A DNA stretch of 64,000 nucleotides, from positions 124,001 through 188,000 of the forward strand of contig DATMFK010000024.1 of the NCBI GenBank assembly GCA_035556195.1, given 5' to 3'. Positions 10,776-18,762 of the stretch are shown piece after piece. The notes beneath the pieces are model-generated. The model saw only the letters and a program-made list of their open reading frames with translations. It had not been told where the DNA came from and did no database searches. This DNA comes from G016756615 sp035556195. GTDB taxonomy: Bacteria > Pseudomonadota > Alphaproteobacteria > Rhizobiales > Rhizobiaceae. Position numbers and translations under genes: made by a program. Within the stretch, counting starts at the first letter, position 1, and each line of letters begins with the position of its first letter.

Positions 10776-11696
10776 TTGCCCAGTCTTCGAAACCTTCCCT
10801 TGCCAACGTTGAAAACGTTCGAGGCCGCCGCCCGCCACGAGAGCCTCGCAAAGGCGGCGGCTGAACTGAATCTCACCGGCAGCGCGGTCAGCCACCAAAT
10901 AAGGCGTTTGGAGGAGGCTCTAGGATGCAGCCTTTTTGTCAAATCCGGGCGTGGCGTGGTGCTGACCGACGCCGGACGTATCTTTGCAAAGACCGTTGCT
11001 TCTGCCATGCAGGATATCTTGGCGAGTGCGCTTCGCCTGTCCGATGCCGACCAAGTGCAAGGACGGCTCGACATCGCGTGTCCACCGATGTTTGCCAACA
11101 CATGGCTGGCCAAGAATTTCTACGACTTCTCCAATGATCACCCGGCGATCGAATGTCACATACGGTTGGTCGAAAATCAGCGCGTGCATGAACTGACCGA
11201 TATCGATGTGGGCATCTCCTTCGGCTCCGGCGGCTGGGCTGATCGCTGGTCGACGCTGCTTGCGCATGTCAACATCACGCCGGTCTGCAGCCCGCTGCTG
11301 TTTGAGCGGATCGGCGGAACATTCACCAAACCGGCCGATCTGAGGAATACGACGCTGCTGCATCAGGACGACGGATCCGAGTGGCGTAGATGGCTTTACG
11401 AGGCCGGAGCGCCCGACGTCGATGGGCAGGCGCGGCATCTTTACTGCAGCGATCTCGGCATGGCGATCGACCTTGCGGTGCATGGGGCAGGAGCCGCGCT
11501 CGTCAGCGACACGCTGTCGGGTGCCGATCTGAAACGCGGCATTCTCGTCAAGCCGTTTCCCTTTTCCATCGATGCGTTTGGCGGCTGGCATGTGGTCTGC
11601 TATCCAGCGAGCATCCAGCGTTCCGGGCCGCGTCTGTTCCTTCGTTGGCTGCTCGCCAGCTTCGGGCGCGATGCGGCATTGGACACGCTTCCCTGA
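10776..11696 (+). CDS. LysR-family transcriptional regulator, GcvA-like
   Basis: DNA-binding activator or repressor of about 306 residues. The N-terminal winged helix-turn-helix is clear: LPTLKTFEAAARHESLAKAA followed by LTGSAVSHQIRRLEEALGCS. The LysR substrate-binding domain follows (GRLDIACPPMFANTW; DIDVGISFGSGGW; DLGMAIDLAVHGAGAALVSD), closest in style to GcvA-type regulators. The frame is open back to ATG 10623, but those 51 codons look non-coding and GcvA-like proteins begin a few residues before LKTFEAAAR, so the TTG at 10776 is preferred; TTG 10764 is also possible. Encoded directly upstream of, and co-oriented with, the amino-acid ABC operon, where LysR-like operator motifs are present, so it probably controls that operon in response to an imported amino acid. 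Confidence 0.88.
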   Translation: MPSLRNLPLPTLKTFEAAARHESLAKAAAELNLTGSAVSHQIRRLEEALGCSLFVKSGRGVVLTDAGRIFAKTVASAMQDILASALRLSDADQVQGRLDIACPPMFANTWLAKNFYDFSNDHPAIECHIRLVENQRVHELTDIDVGISFGSGGWADRWSTLLAHVNITPVCSPLLFERIGGTFTKPADLRNTTLLHQDDGSEWRRWLYEAGAPDVDGQARHLYCSDLGMAIDLAVHGAGAALVSDTLSGADLKRGILVKPFPFSIDAFGGWHVVCYPASIQRSGPRLFLRWLLASFGRDAALDTLP

Positions 11697-11715
11697 CGAC
11701 AAGGCCGAGACAACT

Positions 11716-11812
11716 GATTTCACGTCACAAATCGTGCGCCTGGCGGGCATTTTCGCGCGCTCGTGTCGAGAGATAGATGAATTCACGTCATGAATGGGGT
11801 GATGATTCATCA
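11716..11812 (+). promoter_or_regulatory. Candidate LysR operator array ahead of the amino-acid ABC operon
   Basis: Three dyads lie in the 192-base gap. 11716-11733 has arms GATTT/AAATC around CACGTCAC. 11781-11795 is ATTCACGTCATGAAT (arms ATTCA/TGAAT, with the T-N11-A of LysR sites). 11803-11812 is TGATTCATCA. The first two share TTCACGTCA, and their CACGTCA cores are 63 bases apart, six helical turns. A weak promoter follows, so the second and third dyads would sit near -61 and -41, the usual LysR recognition and activation positions. Confidence 0.5.
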
Positions 11813-11813
11813 G

Positions 11814-11842
11814 TTGTGTCAAAATCCGGCATCGATCTAACT
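11814..11842 (+). promoter_or_regulatory. Putative promoter of the amino-acid ABC operon
   Basis: TTGTGT at 11814-11819 and CTAACT at 11837-11842 with a 17-base spacer. Weak, as expected for an activator-dependent promoter. It lies 46 bases before the first start codon. Confidence 0.35.
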
Positions 11843-11888
11843 GGCAAAATAAACAAGCAAGCGGGGAGAACCCGTAAGGGGCGAATCT

Positions 11889-12659
11889 ATGCTCAAGCTG
11901 AGCGCGACTGATATCCACAAGTCGTATGGAGACCACGAGGTGCTAAAGGGCGTGACCCTCAACGCCAATGCCGGTGACGTGATCAGCGTTATTGGCGCGA
12001 GCGGCTCGGGCAAAAGCACATTCCTGCGATGCATAAACCTCCTGGAGCGCCCAAGCGCCGGCTTGATCGTCATCGACGGCGAAACGCTTGCCACCGTGAA
12101 GGATCGCGACGGCTCGCTGCGGCCGGTCGACCGGAAGCAGCTTCGCCGCATCCGCACCAAGATCTCGATGGTGTTTCAGAACTTCTGCCTGTGGTCGCAT
12201 ATGAGCGTGTTGCACAATGTCGTCGAGGCGCCAATGAGCGTGCTCGGCCTGCCGAAGAAAGAAGCGACGGAACGCGCCAAGGCGAATCTCTCCAAGGTTG
12301 GCCTTGGCCAGAATGTGCTCGACAAATATCCGTCGCATCTCTCCGGCGGCCAGCAGCAGCGCGTTGCCATCGCACGCGCATTGAGCATGAACCCCGATGT
12401 GATGCTGTTCGACGAGCCGACCTCGGCGCTCGATCCGGAGCTGGTCAGCGAAGTTCTGAAAGTCATGCAGACGCTCGCGGAAGAGGGACGCACCATGGTG
12501 GTGGTCACCCATGAGATGGGATTTGCCCGTCATGCCTCGAGCCGGGTGCTCTTTCTCCATGAAGGTCGCGTGGAAGAGGAGGGCGCGCCGGAAGCGGTCT
12601 TCAACCACGCGCAGAGCTCCCGTCTGCAACAGTTTCTCGCCGGCCGGCTCAAGCATTGA
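11889..12659 (+). CDS. Polar amino-acid ABC transporter ATP-binding protein (HisP/OccP-like)
   Basis: Cytoplasmic ATPase of a binding-protein-dependent importer for basic or polar amino acids, 256 residues, the normal length. Walker A is G36-ASGSGKS-T44, the ABC signature LSGGQQQR begins at residue 151, and Walker B is VMLFDEPTSALD, followed by the switch histidine in VVVTHEMGFARH. The insertion after LERPSAG (ETLATVKDRDGSL) is typical of the HisP/OccP/NocP group. AAGGGG lies about 13 bases before the ATG. It is the first gene of an operon whose other members are a binding protein, two permeases and a ureohydrolase, pointing to arginine, ornithine, citrulline or another guanidino compound as substrate. 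Confidence 0.94.
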   Translation: MLKLSATDIHKSYGDHEVLKGVTLNANAGDVISVIGASGSGKSTFLRCINLLERPSAGLIVIDGETLATVKDRDGSLRPVDRKQLRRIRTKISMVFQNFCLWSHMSVLHNVVEAPMSVLGLPKKEATERAKANLSKVGLGQNVLDKYPSHLSGGQQQRVAIARALSMNPDVMLFDEPTSALDPELVSEVLKVMQTLAEEGRTMVVVTHEMGFARHASSRVLFLHEGRVEEEGAPEAVFNHAQSSRLQQFLAGRLKH

Positions 12660-12721
12660 AGCACGCCGCGGATCGCGATCGAAGAGCCGCATAACGACAA
12701 ACAGCCCCAGAGGAGCATCAC

Positions 12722-13489
12722 ATGAAACTGCCGACTACCTCTCTTTTCGCAGCGCTTCTGATGACGAGCGCCCTGCTGACCACCGCGAACGCGGCTGAAC
12801 AGCTCAAGATCGCCACGGACGCGACTTTTCCTCCCTTCGAATCCGTCAATGCCGACGGCCAGGTCGTCGGCTACGATATCGAGCTCATGGAAGCCGTCTG
12901 CGATGCGGCGAAGCTCGACTGCAACATTTTCAACGCTGCCTGGGACGGCATGATCCCCGGCCTGATCGATGGCAAGTACGACGCACTGATCTCGCAGCTC
13001 ACGGTCACCGACAAGCGTCGCCAAGTCATTGCCTTCAGCGACATCTACGATCACCCGACCTTCCGCTTCGTCGCCAGGAAGGGCTCCCAGTTCGAATTCA
13101 CGCCGGAAGGGCTTAAGGGCAAGATCATCGCCGTACAGACCGGCACCCCGATGGACGCCTATGTGACCTCGCACTTCCCTCAGGCGACCATCAAGCGCTA
13201 CGACAGCGGCAGCGCGCCGTATCTGGAACTGTCCTCCGGCCGCGCCGACCTGCACATCAGTTACCAGGCGCAGATCATTCATAGCTTTCTGAAGAGCGAT
13301 TCCGGCAAGGATTACGAACTGGTCGGCCCACAGCTCACCGGCAAGGATGCCAAGGAATTCGGTGAAGGCGTCGCCATTGCCGTCAACAAGAAGAACCCGA
13401 AGCTCGTCGAGCAGATCAACCAGGGTCTGGCCGCCATCCGTGACAACGGCAAGTTGAAGGCGCTGAACGAAAAGTATTTCGGCGAATAA
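12722..13489 (+). CDS. Periplasmic amino-acid-binding protein (Lys/Arg/Orn or opine type)
   Basis: Solute receptor of the importer, 255 residues. A Sec signal peptide covers about residues 1-24, ending TTANA before AEQLKIATDATFPPFESVN, the classical start of family 3 binding proteins (SBP_bac_3). The ligand-loop signature GYDIELMEAVCDAAKLDC follows; two cysteines in that segment (VCDAAKLDC) resemble the disulfide of the LAO/HisJ group. GGAG lies upstream of ATG 12722. The substrate cannot be read from sequence, but neighbouring ctlX, ocd and ureohydrolase genes point to arginine-family compounds. Confidence 0.93.
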   Translation: MKLPTTSLFAALLMTSALLTTANAAEQLKIATDATFPPFESVNADGQVVGYDIELMEAVCDAAKLDCNIFNAAWDGMIPGLIDGKYDALISQLTVTDKRRQVIAFSDIYDHPTFRFVARKGSQFEFTPEGLKGKIIAVQTGTPMDAYVTSHFPQATIKRYDSGSAPYLELSSGRADLHISYQAQIIHSFLKSDSGKDYELVGPQLTGKDAKEFGEGVAIAVNKKNPKLVEQINQGLAAIRDNGKLKALNEKYFGE

Positions 13490-13493
13490 CCGG

Positions 13494-14183
13494 ATGATTT
13501 GGGATTACGCCACGGCAATTCTGGCAGCAGGGTCGACGACCCTGCTGGTAGCCGTCTCGTCGCTGATCGTCGCGACGCTTCTCGGTCTGGCTGCAGCCTT
13601 CGCCAAACTGTCGGGAAGCGTCGCCTTGCGGTCGCTCGCGGGGGCCTACACCTTCGTCGTTCGCGGCATTCCCGATCTCGTCGTCATGCTTCTGGTGTTC
13701 TACAGCCTGCCGGCGCTTCTCAACCAGGGCGTGGACGCCCTGGGCTGGGACATGCGGATCGAGTTTTCGCCCATCGCCGCAGGCATCGCCACGCTCGGCG
13801 TGATCTTCGGCGCCTACATGACCGAGACGTTCAAGACCGCGCTGCAGAACATTTCCAAAGGCCAGGTCGAGGCGGCCATCGCCTACGGCCTGACCAGAAG
13901 GCGCATGTTCGTCCGCATCATGATGCCACAACTCATCAGGCTGGCTCTGCCCGGCTTCACCAACAACTGGCTCGTTCTTGCCAAGGGCACCGCGCTGGTT
14001 TCGCTGATCGGGCTCCAGGACGTCATGTTTCGCGCCAAGGGCGCAGCCGAAGCGACGGCGATGCCGTTCACCTTCTATCTCGTCGCCGCGGCCTTCTATT
14101 TGCTGCTGACGATGATCTCGATCGCGTTGCTGTCGCTCGCGGGACGAAACTTCGACGTCGGTATCCGAAAGCTGTCGCCATGA
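13494..14183 (+). CDS. Amino-acid ABC transporter permease (HisQ/OccQ-like)
   Basis: Inner-membrane subunit of the polar amino-acid importer, 229 residues with about five hydrophobic segments. The HisMQ-family start is recognisable (AAGSTTLLVAVSSLIVATLL), with FVVRGIPDLVVMLLVFY and the EAA loop VEAAIAYGLTRRRMFVRIMM that contacts the ATPase. It starts four bases after the binding-protein stop and its TGA overlaps the next ATG (ATGA at 14180-14183), so the two permeases are translationally coupled. Confidence 0.93.
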   Translation: MIWDYATAILAAGSTTLLVAVSSLIVATLLGLAAAFAKLSGSVALRSLAGAYTFVVRGIPDLVVMLLVFYSLPALLNQGVDALGWDMRIEFSPIAAGIATLGVIFGAYMTETFKTALQNISKGQVEAAIAYGLTRRRMFVRIMMPQLIRLALPGFTNNWLVLAKGTALVSLIGLQDVMFRAKGAAEATAMPFTFYLVAAAFYLLLTMISIALLSLAGRNFDVGIRKLSP

Positions 14184-14872
14184 ACTGGGGCGTCATTTCC
14201 GAAAATCTGCCGCTTTACCTGGAAGGTGCCAAGCTGACGCTGTTGCTGACCTTCGCGTCGCTGGCGATCTCGTTTTTCCTCGCCGTGCCGCTCTCCTTCC
14301 TGCGCAACAGCAATAACCGCATCTTTCGCTACGGCGTGCTGGGTTATACGCTGGTCTTTCGCGGTACGCCCCTGCTGGTCCAGCTGTTTCTCATTTATTT
14401 CGGCCTTGCCCAGTTCGGCATGGTGCGCGACAGCGTCCTGTGGCCATGGCTCTCTGATCCGTTGGTCTGCGTGATCGCGGCGTTCGTGCTCAACACGACG
14501 GCCTATACGACAGAGATTTTCGCCGGCGGATTGCGTCACATCCCCGTAGGCGAAATCGAAGCGGCACGGGCTTTCGGAATGTCGGGCCTGACGCAGGCTC
14601 GACGGATCCTGATTCCGGCTATGTTGACGCGGTCGCTGCCGCTTTATGGCAATGAGATGATCATGATGCTCCACGCCACGTCGCTGGCGAGCACCGTGAC
14701 ACTGCTGGAAGTGACCGGCGTCGCCCGCATGATCACGCTGAACTACTACATCCAGTTCGAACCCTACGTGACGGCGGCCGCCATCTATCTAGCGCTGACA
14801 TTCGTGTTGGTTTCGGTGTTCCAGATCGTCCAGAAGCGCTGGGCCGGTTATCTGGAAACCCGCATCGGCTGA
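14180..14872 (+). CDS. Amino-acid ABC transporter permease (HisM/OccM-like)
   Basis: Second membrane subunit, 230 residues, pairing with the preceding permease. It has LTLLLTFASLAISFFLAVPL, FRGTPLLVQLFLIYFGLAQF typical of HisM/OccM, and the EAA loop EIEAARAFGMSGLTQARRIL. The start at 14180 overlaps the preceding stop; the frame is open further upstream, but that extension overlaps the first permease in another frame and is not real. A 59-base gap separates it from the ureohydrolase, so one transcript is likely. Confidence 0.93.
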   Translation: MNWGVISENLPLYLEGAKLTLLLTFASLAISFFLAVPLSFLRNSNNRIFRYGVLGYTLVFRGTPLLVQLFLIYFGLAQFGMVRDSVLWPWLSDPLVCVIAAFVLNTTAYTTEIFAGGLRHIPVGEIEAARAFGMSGLTQARRILIPAMLTRSLPLYGNEMIMMLHATSLASTVTLLEVTGVARMITLNYYIQFEPYVTAAAIYLALTFVLVSVFQIVQKRWAGYLETRIG

Positions 14873-14931
14873 CAGCTCTCCCATCATCCACTCGTGAACG
14901 CTCGTATTGATCGAAGCAAAGGAGAACTTGC

Positions 14932-15891
14932 ATGGCAACTCGGGTCGATCTCGGCGCGCTGTTCGGCGCGACCGAAACCAACACTTTCCTTGGGCTGGAA
15001 TCCTGCGAGGACCTGGCGACGCTTTCCGCGCCGGTTGCGCTGCTCGGCGTTCCCTGCGCCACGCCTTATGCGGCGGTCGGCGCCTATTGCCGCAATGCGC
15101 CAGATGCACTTCGCCAAGCGACCGCGCCGATGACCGCCAATGTCGACCGTCACGATTTCGACCACGGCGGCCCTGTCTTTCCTGACCCGAAGCTGCGTCC
15201 AGTCGATTGCGGCAATCTGCCGTTCGACGAAGCGGATGGCGCCGGCAACCGTCAGGCAATCGCGGCGGCTGTCGGCCAGATCCTCGATCGCGGCGCCGTG
15301 CCCGTCCTGATGGGGGGGGACGACTCGATCCCGATCCCGATGCTCCAGGCGCTCGGAGAGGCCGCCAAGGGCCAAAAGTTCACCATCCTGCAGATCGACG
15401 CGCATATCGACTGGCGCGAAATCCATATGGGCGAACGGATGGGCCTGTCCTCCACCATGCGCCGGGCATCCGAAATGCCGCATATCGAGCGCATCATCCA
15501 AGTCGGCGCGCGCGGCATCGGTTCGGCCGCAACCAGCGACTACGAGGATGCGGTCGCCTGGGGCGTCAAGTTCGTTCCGGCTTACGATCTGCATAGGAAT
15601 GGCGTCGAAGCTGTGCTCGATCTCATTCCGGAAGGGAGCAACGTTATCATATGCATCGATGCCGATGCCATGGATCCTGCGCTCGTTCCGGGAGTCATCG
15701 CCCGCGGACCGGGTGGCTTGACGTACTACCAGGCTGTGGACCTGATCAAGGGCGCCGCCCGCAAGGGGCGCATCGCCGCCATGGACTTCGTGGAATTCAT
15801 GCCGGAGCGTGATGTCGATGGCATCGGCGCGCTGGTGTTTGCCCGCCTGATCACCACGGCGCTCGGCGTCCTCGTCCGTCAGGCGGCCTGA
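14932..15891 (+). CDS. Agmatinase/arginase-family ureohydrolase with variant metal motif
   Basis: Predicted binuclear-metal hydrolase that splits a guanidino compound into urea and an amine or amino acid; 319 residues, normal for agmatinase-type enzymes. Motifs in order: GGDDS at 128-132, D156-A-H158-I-D160, and C241-I-D243-A-D245-A-M-D248-P. The second and third are canonical. In the first, the histidine that ligates one metal in arginase and agmatinase (GGDHS) is aspartate (D131), and the usual serine before the third motif is C241. This suggests an altered metal preference or a subfamily with another guanidino substrate, so I do not assign speB or rocF. SD-like AAAGGAG lies just before ATG 14932. 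Its place after an amino-acid importer and opposite ctlX-ocd supports a role in arginine-family catabolism. Confidence 0.85.
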   Translation: MATRVDLGALFGATETNTFLGLESCEDLATLSAPVALLGVPCATPYAAVGAYCRNAPDALRQATAPMTANVDRHDFDHGGPVFPDPKLRPVDCGNLPFDEADGAGNRQAIAAAVGQILDRGAVPVLMGGDDSIPIPMLQALGEAAKGQKFTILQIDAHIDWREIHMGERMGLSSTMRRASEMPHIERIIQVGARGIGSAATSDYEDAVAWGVKFVPAYDLHRNGVEAVLDLIPEGSNVIICIDADAMDPALVPGVIARGPGGLTYYQAVDLIKGAARKGRIAAMDFVEFMPERDVDGIGALVFARLITTALGVLVRQAA

Positions 15892-15903
15892 TCCCAAAAC
15901 AGA

Positions 15904-15928
15904 AAAGGCCCGCTCCGAGTGGGCCTTT
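15904..15928. terminator. Bidirectional intrinsic terminator
   Basis: Arms AAAGGCCC (15904-15911) and GGGCCTTT (15921-15928) around a 9-base loop, with A residues before and T residues after, between the convergent ureohydrolase and ctlX genes. Confidence 0.85.
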
Positions 15929-15953
15929 CTAAATCGTTCGACCGAGCGCCGCC

Positions 15954-16874
15954 TCAGTCGCGAGGCGTCAGGTGAATGCCGGCCAACGTGCAGCGTACGG
16001 AGCCGCCGGCCCGCTCGATCGTCGGAATGTCGAGCGGGACAAGGGTCGCGGTTTCCTCGATGGCGGCGCGCTGCGCTTCGTCGAGTGACCTCAGAGCCGT
16101 CGTCGACAGCGCCAGGATCAACCCATCGCGCCCCTGCAACTCCAAGGCGTTGCCCGCGAACTGTTCGATCTGCGCATCGCTGAGTTCGATGATACGCCGG
16201 TCGAAGCGAGCGAGCCGTCCGAGCATCTCCTTGCGCCGGCCAGCATCCCGGATCATCCCCGTCCCGATCATTGCAAAGTTGGTTCCGATGCACATCAGCA
16301 CATTGGTATGGTATATCGGCAGGCCATTGGTGTCGCAGGCCTCGAAGGCCATGGGCTCGAAATTGAAGTGGGTCGAGAAGCGCTCGAGCGCAATCGGGTT
16401 GGTGCGTTCGGATTTCACCGCATAGGCGACGCGATCGACGTGGTCGAGCACCATCGCGCCGGTTCCCTCCAGGAAGAGTCCATCCGGCTCCAGACCCGAA
16501 TAGTCGATCACATCCTGCACGCGGTAGCGGGCCTTCAGCATTTCGATGATATCGCCGCGACGCTCGCGGCGCCGGCTTTCAGCCTTCATCGGGTAGATCG
16601 CCACGTGACCACCGGAATGGGTGGAAAACCAGTTGTTCGGAAACACGGAATCCGGCGTCGAGATGCCTTCGTCCTCGAAAAGATGCACGGTGACGCCATG
16701 GCTGCTCAACGTATCCGCCGCCCTGCTAATCTCGTCATAGGCTTTAGCGGAGAGGTCTTCGCTGCTGTCGCTGGCGATCTGGAAACTATTGTCGGCGGCG
16801 GTTTCCGTATTGACGGTGAAGTGATGCGGACGAACCATGACGACCGCAGACGGCGACTGAACGGAGTAACGCAT
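15954..16874 (-). CDS. ctlX: Citrulline utilization hydrolase CtlX (amidinotransferase superfamily)
   Basis: Guanidine-modifying superfamily enzyme of 306 residues that hydrolyses citrulline to ornithine with release of ammonia and CO2. Family marks: VVMVRPHHF near the N-terminus, DSVFPNNWFSTH in the substrate pocket, EGTGAMVLDH, the catalytic-histidine segment PIYHTNVLMCIG, and the C-terminal catalytic cysteine C295 in GGSVRCTLAGIHL. The frame is open to 17054, but the extra 60 codons overlap ocd; ATG 16874 sits one base after the ocd stop and gives the expected N-terminus. Co-transcribed with ocd, so the ornithine formed is passed to proline. Arginine deiminase and DDAH are related alternatives, but the PNNW and GGSVRC motifs favour CtlX. 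Confidence 0.88.
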   Translation of the reverse strand: MRYSVQSPSAVVMVRPHHFTVNTETAADNSFQIASDSSEDLSAKAYDEISRAADTLSSHGVTVHLFEDEGISTPDSVFPNNWFSTHSGGHVAIYPMKAESRRRERRGDIIEMLKARYRVQDVIDYSGLEPDGLFLEGTGAMVLDHVDRVAYAVKSERTNPIALERFSTHFNFEPMAFEACDTNGLPIYHTNVLMCIGTNFAMIGTGMIRDAGRRKEMLGRLARFDRRIIELSDAQIEQFAGNALELQGRDGLILALSTTALRSLDEAQRAAIEETATLVPLDIPTIERAGGSVRCTLAGIHLTPRD

Positions 16875-16875
16875 C

Positions 16876-17958
16876 TTATCGACACTGAGCCCGCTGCAAC
16901 ATGCCGAAGAGGTCTCGGGGATCGTCAGGATCGGCGATGATATCGAGACCCTGATAGAGACCCGTGCCGACAAGCTTTTCACGGATGTAACGCAGGGCGG
17001 AGAAATCCTCGATGGCGAAGCCGACGCTGTCAAAGAGTGTGATCTGGCTTGCATCCTTGCGGCCCACGGTCTGTCCGGTCACGACCTTCCAGAGTTCGGT
17101 GACCGGGTAATTCTCCGGCATCTGCTGGATTTCACCCTCGACGCGCGTCTGCGGTGGATATTCCACGAAGGTATCGGCTCGCAGCAGGATATCGCGATGC
17201 AGTTCCGTTTTGCCGGGGCAGTCGCCGCCGATCGCATTGATATGAATGCCGGCACCGACCATATTGTCGGTCAGGATCGTCGCATACTGCTTATCGGCCG
17301 TGCAGGTGGTGATTATCCCGGCGCCTTCGATCGCCGCCTGCGCGCTCTGGCAGGCTTCTACGGCCAAGCCGGCGCCTGAGAGATTGCGGAGCGCCTTTTC
17401 CGTCGCCTGCGGATCGATGTCGTAGAGTCTTATGTTTTCAATGCCGAGGACCGCCTTCATCGCCAGCGCCTGGAACTCCGCCTGTGCCCCGTTGCCGATC
17501 ATCGCCATGGTCTTCACGCCGCTCGGCGCCAGATAGCGGGCTGCCATGGCCGACGTTGCCGCGGTACGCAATGCCGTCAGGAGCGTCATTTCGGTGAGAA
17601 GGACCGGATAGCCGGTCCGAACTTCCGCCAGCAGCCCGAAGGCGGTCACGGTCTGGAGCCCCTGTGCCATGTTTTTCGGGTGACCATTGACGTATTTGAA
17701 GCCATAGACCTCGCCGTCGGAGGTCGGCATGAGCTCGATCACGCCCTCGTTGGAGTGCGAGGCGATGCGTGGCGTCTTGTCAAACAGTTCCCAACGGCGG
17801 AAATCCGCCTCGATTGCGTCGGTCAATTCGACCAGCGTAGTTTCAATACCGATGCGATGGACCAGACGCATCATGTTTTCAACGCTGACGAAAGGCACGA
17901 AGGCCCTTGCGGATGGCGTCGGTGGCGCGAGCATGTTGACTTCCCTGAGTGTCGTCAT
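16876..17958 (-). CDS. ocd: Ornithine cyclodeaminase
   Basis: Converts L-ornithine to L-proline plus ammonia with tightly bound NAD; 360 residues, the usual length. Seen: FVSVENMMRLVHRIG, EVYGFKYVNGHPKNMAQGLQ (substrate-binding segment), LTALRTAATSAMAARYLAP, and the Rossmann motif M153-IGNGAQAEFQ. INAIGGDCPGKTELH and the C-terminal FDSVGFAIEDFSALRYI are characteristic of ornithine cyclodeaminases rather than other mu-crystallin-family proteins. First gene of the ocd-ctlX pair, divergent from an AsnC/Lrp regulator that probably controls it. Confidence 0.93.
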   Translation of the reverse strand: MTTLREVNMLAPPTPSARAFVPFVSVENMMRLVHRIGIETTLVELTDAIEADFRRWELFDKTPRIASHSNEGVIELMPTSDGEVYGFKYVNGHPKNMAQGLQTVTAFGLLAEVRTGYPVLLTEMTLLTALRTAATSAMAARYLAPSGVKTMAMIGNGAQAEFQALAMKAVLGIENIRLYDIDPQATEKALRNLSGAGLAVEACQSAQAAIEGAGIITTCTADKQYATILTDNMVGAGIHINAIGGDCPGKTELHRDILLRADTFVEYPPQTRVEGEIQQMPENYPVTELWKVVTGQTVGRKDASQITLFDSVGFAIEDFSALRYIREKLVGTGLYQGLDIIADPDDPRDLFGMLQRAQCR

Positions 17959-18069
17959 GACCCAATGCTAGCGTGCGGAAATATTGACCGAAATGTCAAA
18001 ATCATATGAAATGTGCCATCGTATTGATCATCTCGACCAGTCATGCTGACATAAATGACACCGCCTAAA
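17959..18069. promoter_or_regulatory. Divergent ocd / AsnC control region
   Basis: This 111-base AT-richer gap separates the two divergent genes. It has TTGACC at 17984 and clustered AT-rich half-sites (GAAATGTCAAAATC, ATATGAAATG) of the kind bound by Lrp/AsnC proteins, but no clear -10 element or perfect dyad. An autoregulatory operator here is inference from arrangement. Confidence 0.4.
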
Positions 18070-18507
18070 ATGAGCATTGCGAAATACATTCCTGACGAAC
18101 TGGATCGCCGGCTGATCACGCACCTGCGCACCGACGGCCGAGCCTCACTTGCCAAGCTCGCCGACGCGATCGGGGTCGCGAGGGGAACGGTACAGAACCG
18201 GCTGGACCGCCTCATCGAGACGGGTACTCTGCTCGGCTTCACTGTCCGGGTCAGGGAGGATTACGACGAGCAGACGGTGCATGCCGTCATGATGATCGAG
18301 GTCATTGGAAAATCGACCACGCAGGTCATCCGCAAGATGCGCGGCCTGCCGGAGGTATATTCGCTGCATACGACGAACGGTAACTGGGACCTCGTCGCGA
18401 ATATCCGCGCTGCAACCCTCTCCGACTTCGACCGTGTCCTGCGCGAGGTGCGCATGATCGAAGGCGTCTCCAACAGTGAGACGAGCCTGTTACTTAGCAG
18501 CGTTTGA
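18070..18507 (+). CDS. Lrp/AsnC-family transcriptional regulator
   Basis: Small amino-acid-responsive regulator, 145 residues. The N-terminal helix-turn-helix is DRRLITHLRTDGRASLAKLA followed by AIGVARGTVQNRLDRLIETG; the C-terminal RAM ligand-binding domain has HAVMMIEVIGK, LPEVYSLHTTNGNWDLVANI and the terminal NSETSLLLSS. ATG 18070 gives the normal length; ATG 18055 would add five residues. Divergent from ocd-ctlX, so it most likely senses ornithine, citrulline, arginine or proline and controls that pair. Confidence 0.92.
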   Translation: MSIAKYIPDELDRRLITHLRTDGRASLAKLADAIGVARGTVQNRLDRLIETGTLLGFTVRVREDYDEQTVHAVMMIEVIGKSTTQVIRKMRGLPEVYSLHTTNGNWDLVANIRAATLSDFDRVLREVRMIEGVSNSETSLLLSSV

Positions 18508-18548
18508 CGTCTATTTGTTCGAACTAGGCGTTTGGCAATGGATGCAGT

Positions 18549-18607
18549 CGTCATGCTCGGGCCGACGCCGAGCGAAGCCATGGCGGCGTGAGCCGAGGAT
18601 CCATGCC
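18549..18607. repeat. Palindromic intergenic repeat remnant
   Basis: The sequence starts TCGTCATGCTCGGGCCGACG and ends GCCGAGGATCCATGCC, an imperfect inverted pair around CTCGG/CCGAG. It resembles the short mosaic elements scattered between rhizobial genes. The remainder of the 255-base gap up to 18762 holds nothing else I can support. Confidence 0.45.
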
Positions 18608-18762
18608 GCTCCCTTGCGGCCGGCCGCCCGACGGCGACGAACGACCGACCCGGAAAAGCCTGAACCTTCACCGCCGTCGCGATGGGAACGTCACGGAACG
18701 GATGCTTGGATCAACCTTGCCGGGCACTTCCGCGACCTATCTCGCTATCCAGGCCGTCCCCC

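Noticed and set aside
14932..15891. Naming the ureohydrolase speB or arginase
   Set aside because: The GGDDS variation and the neighbourhood do not fix the substrate; a family-level call is safer.
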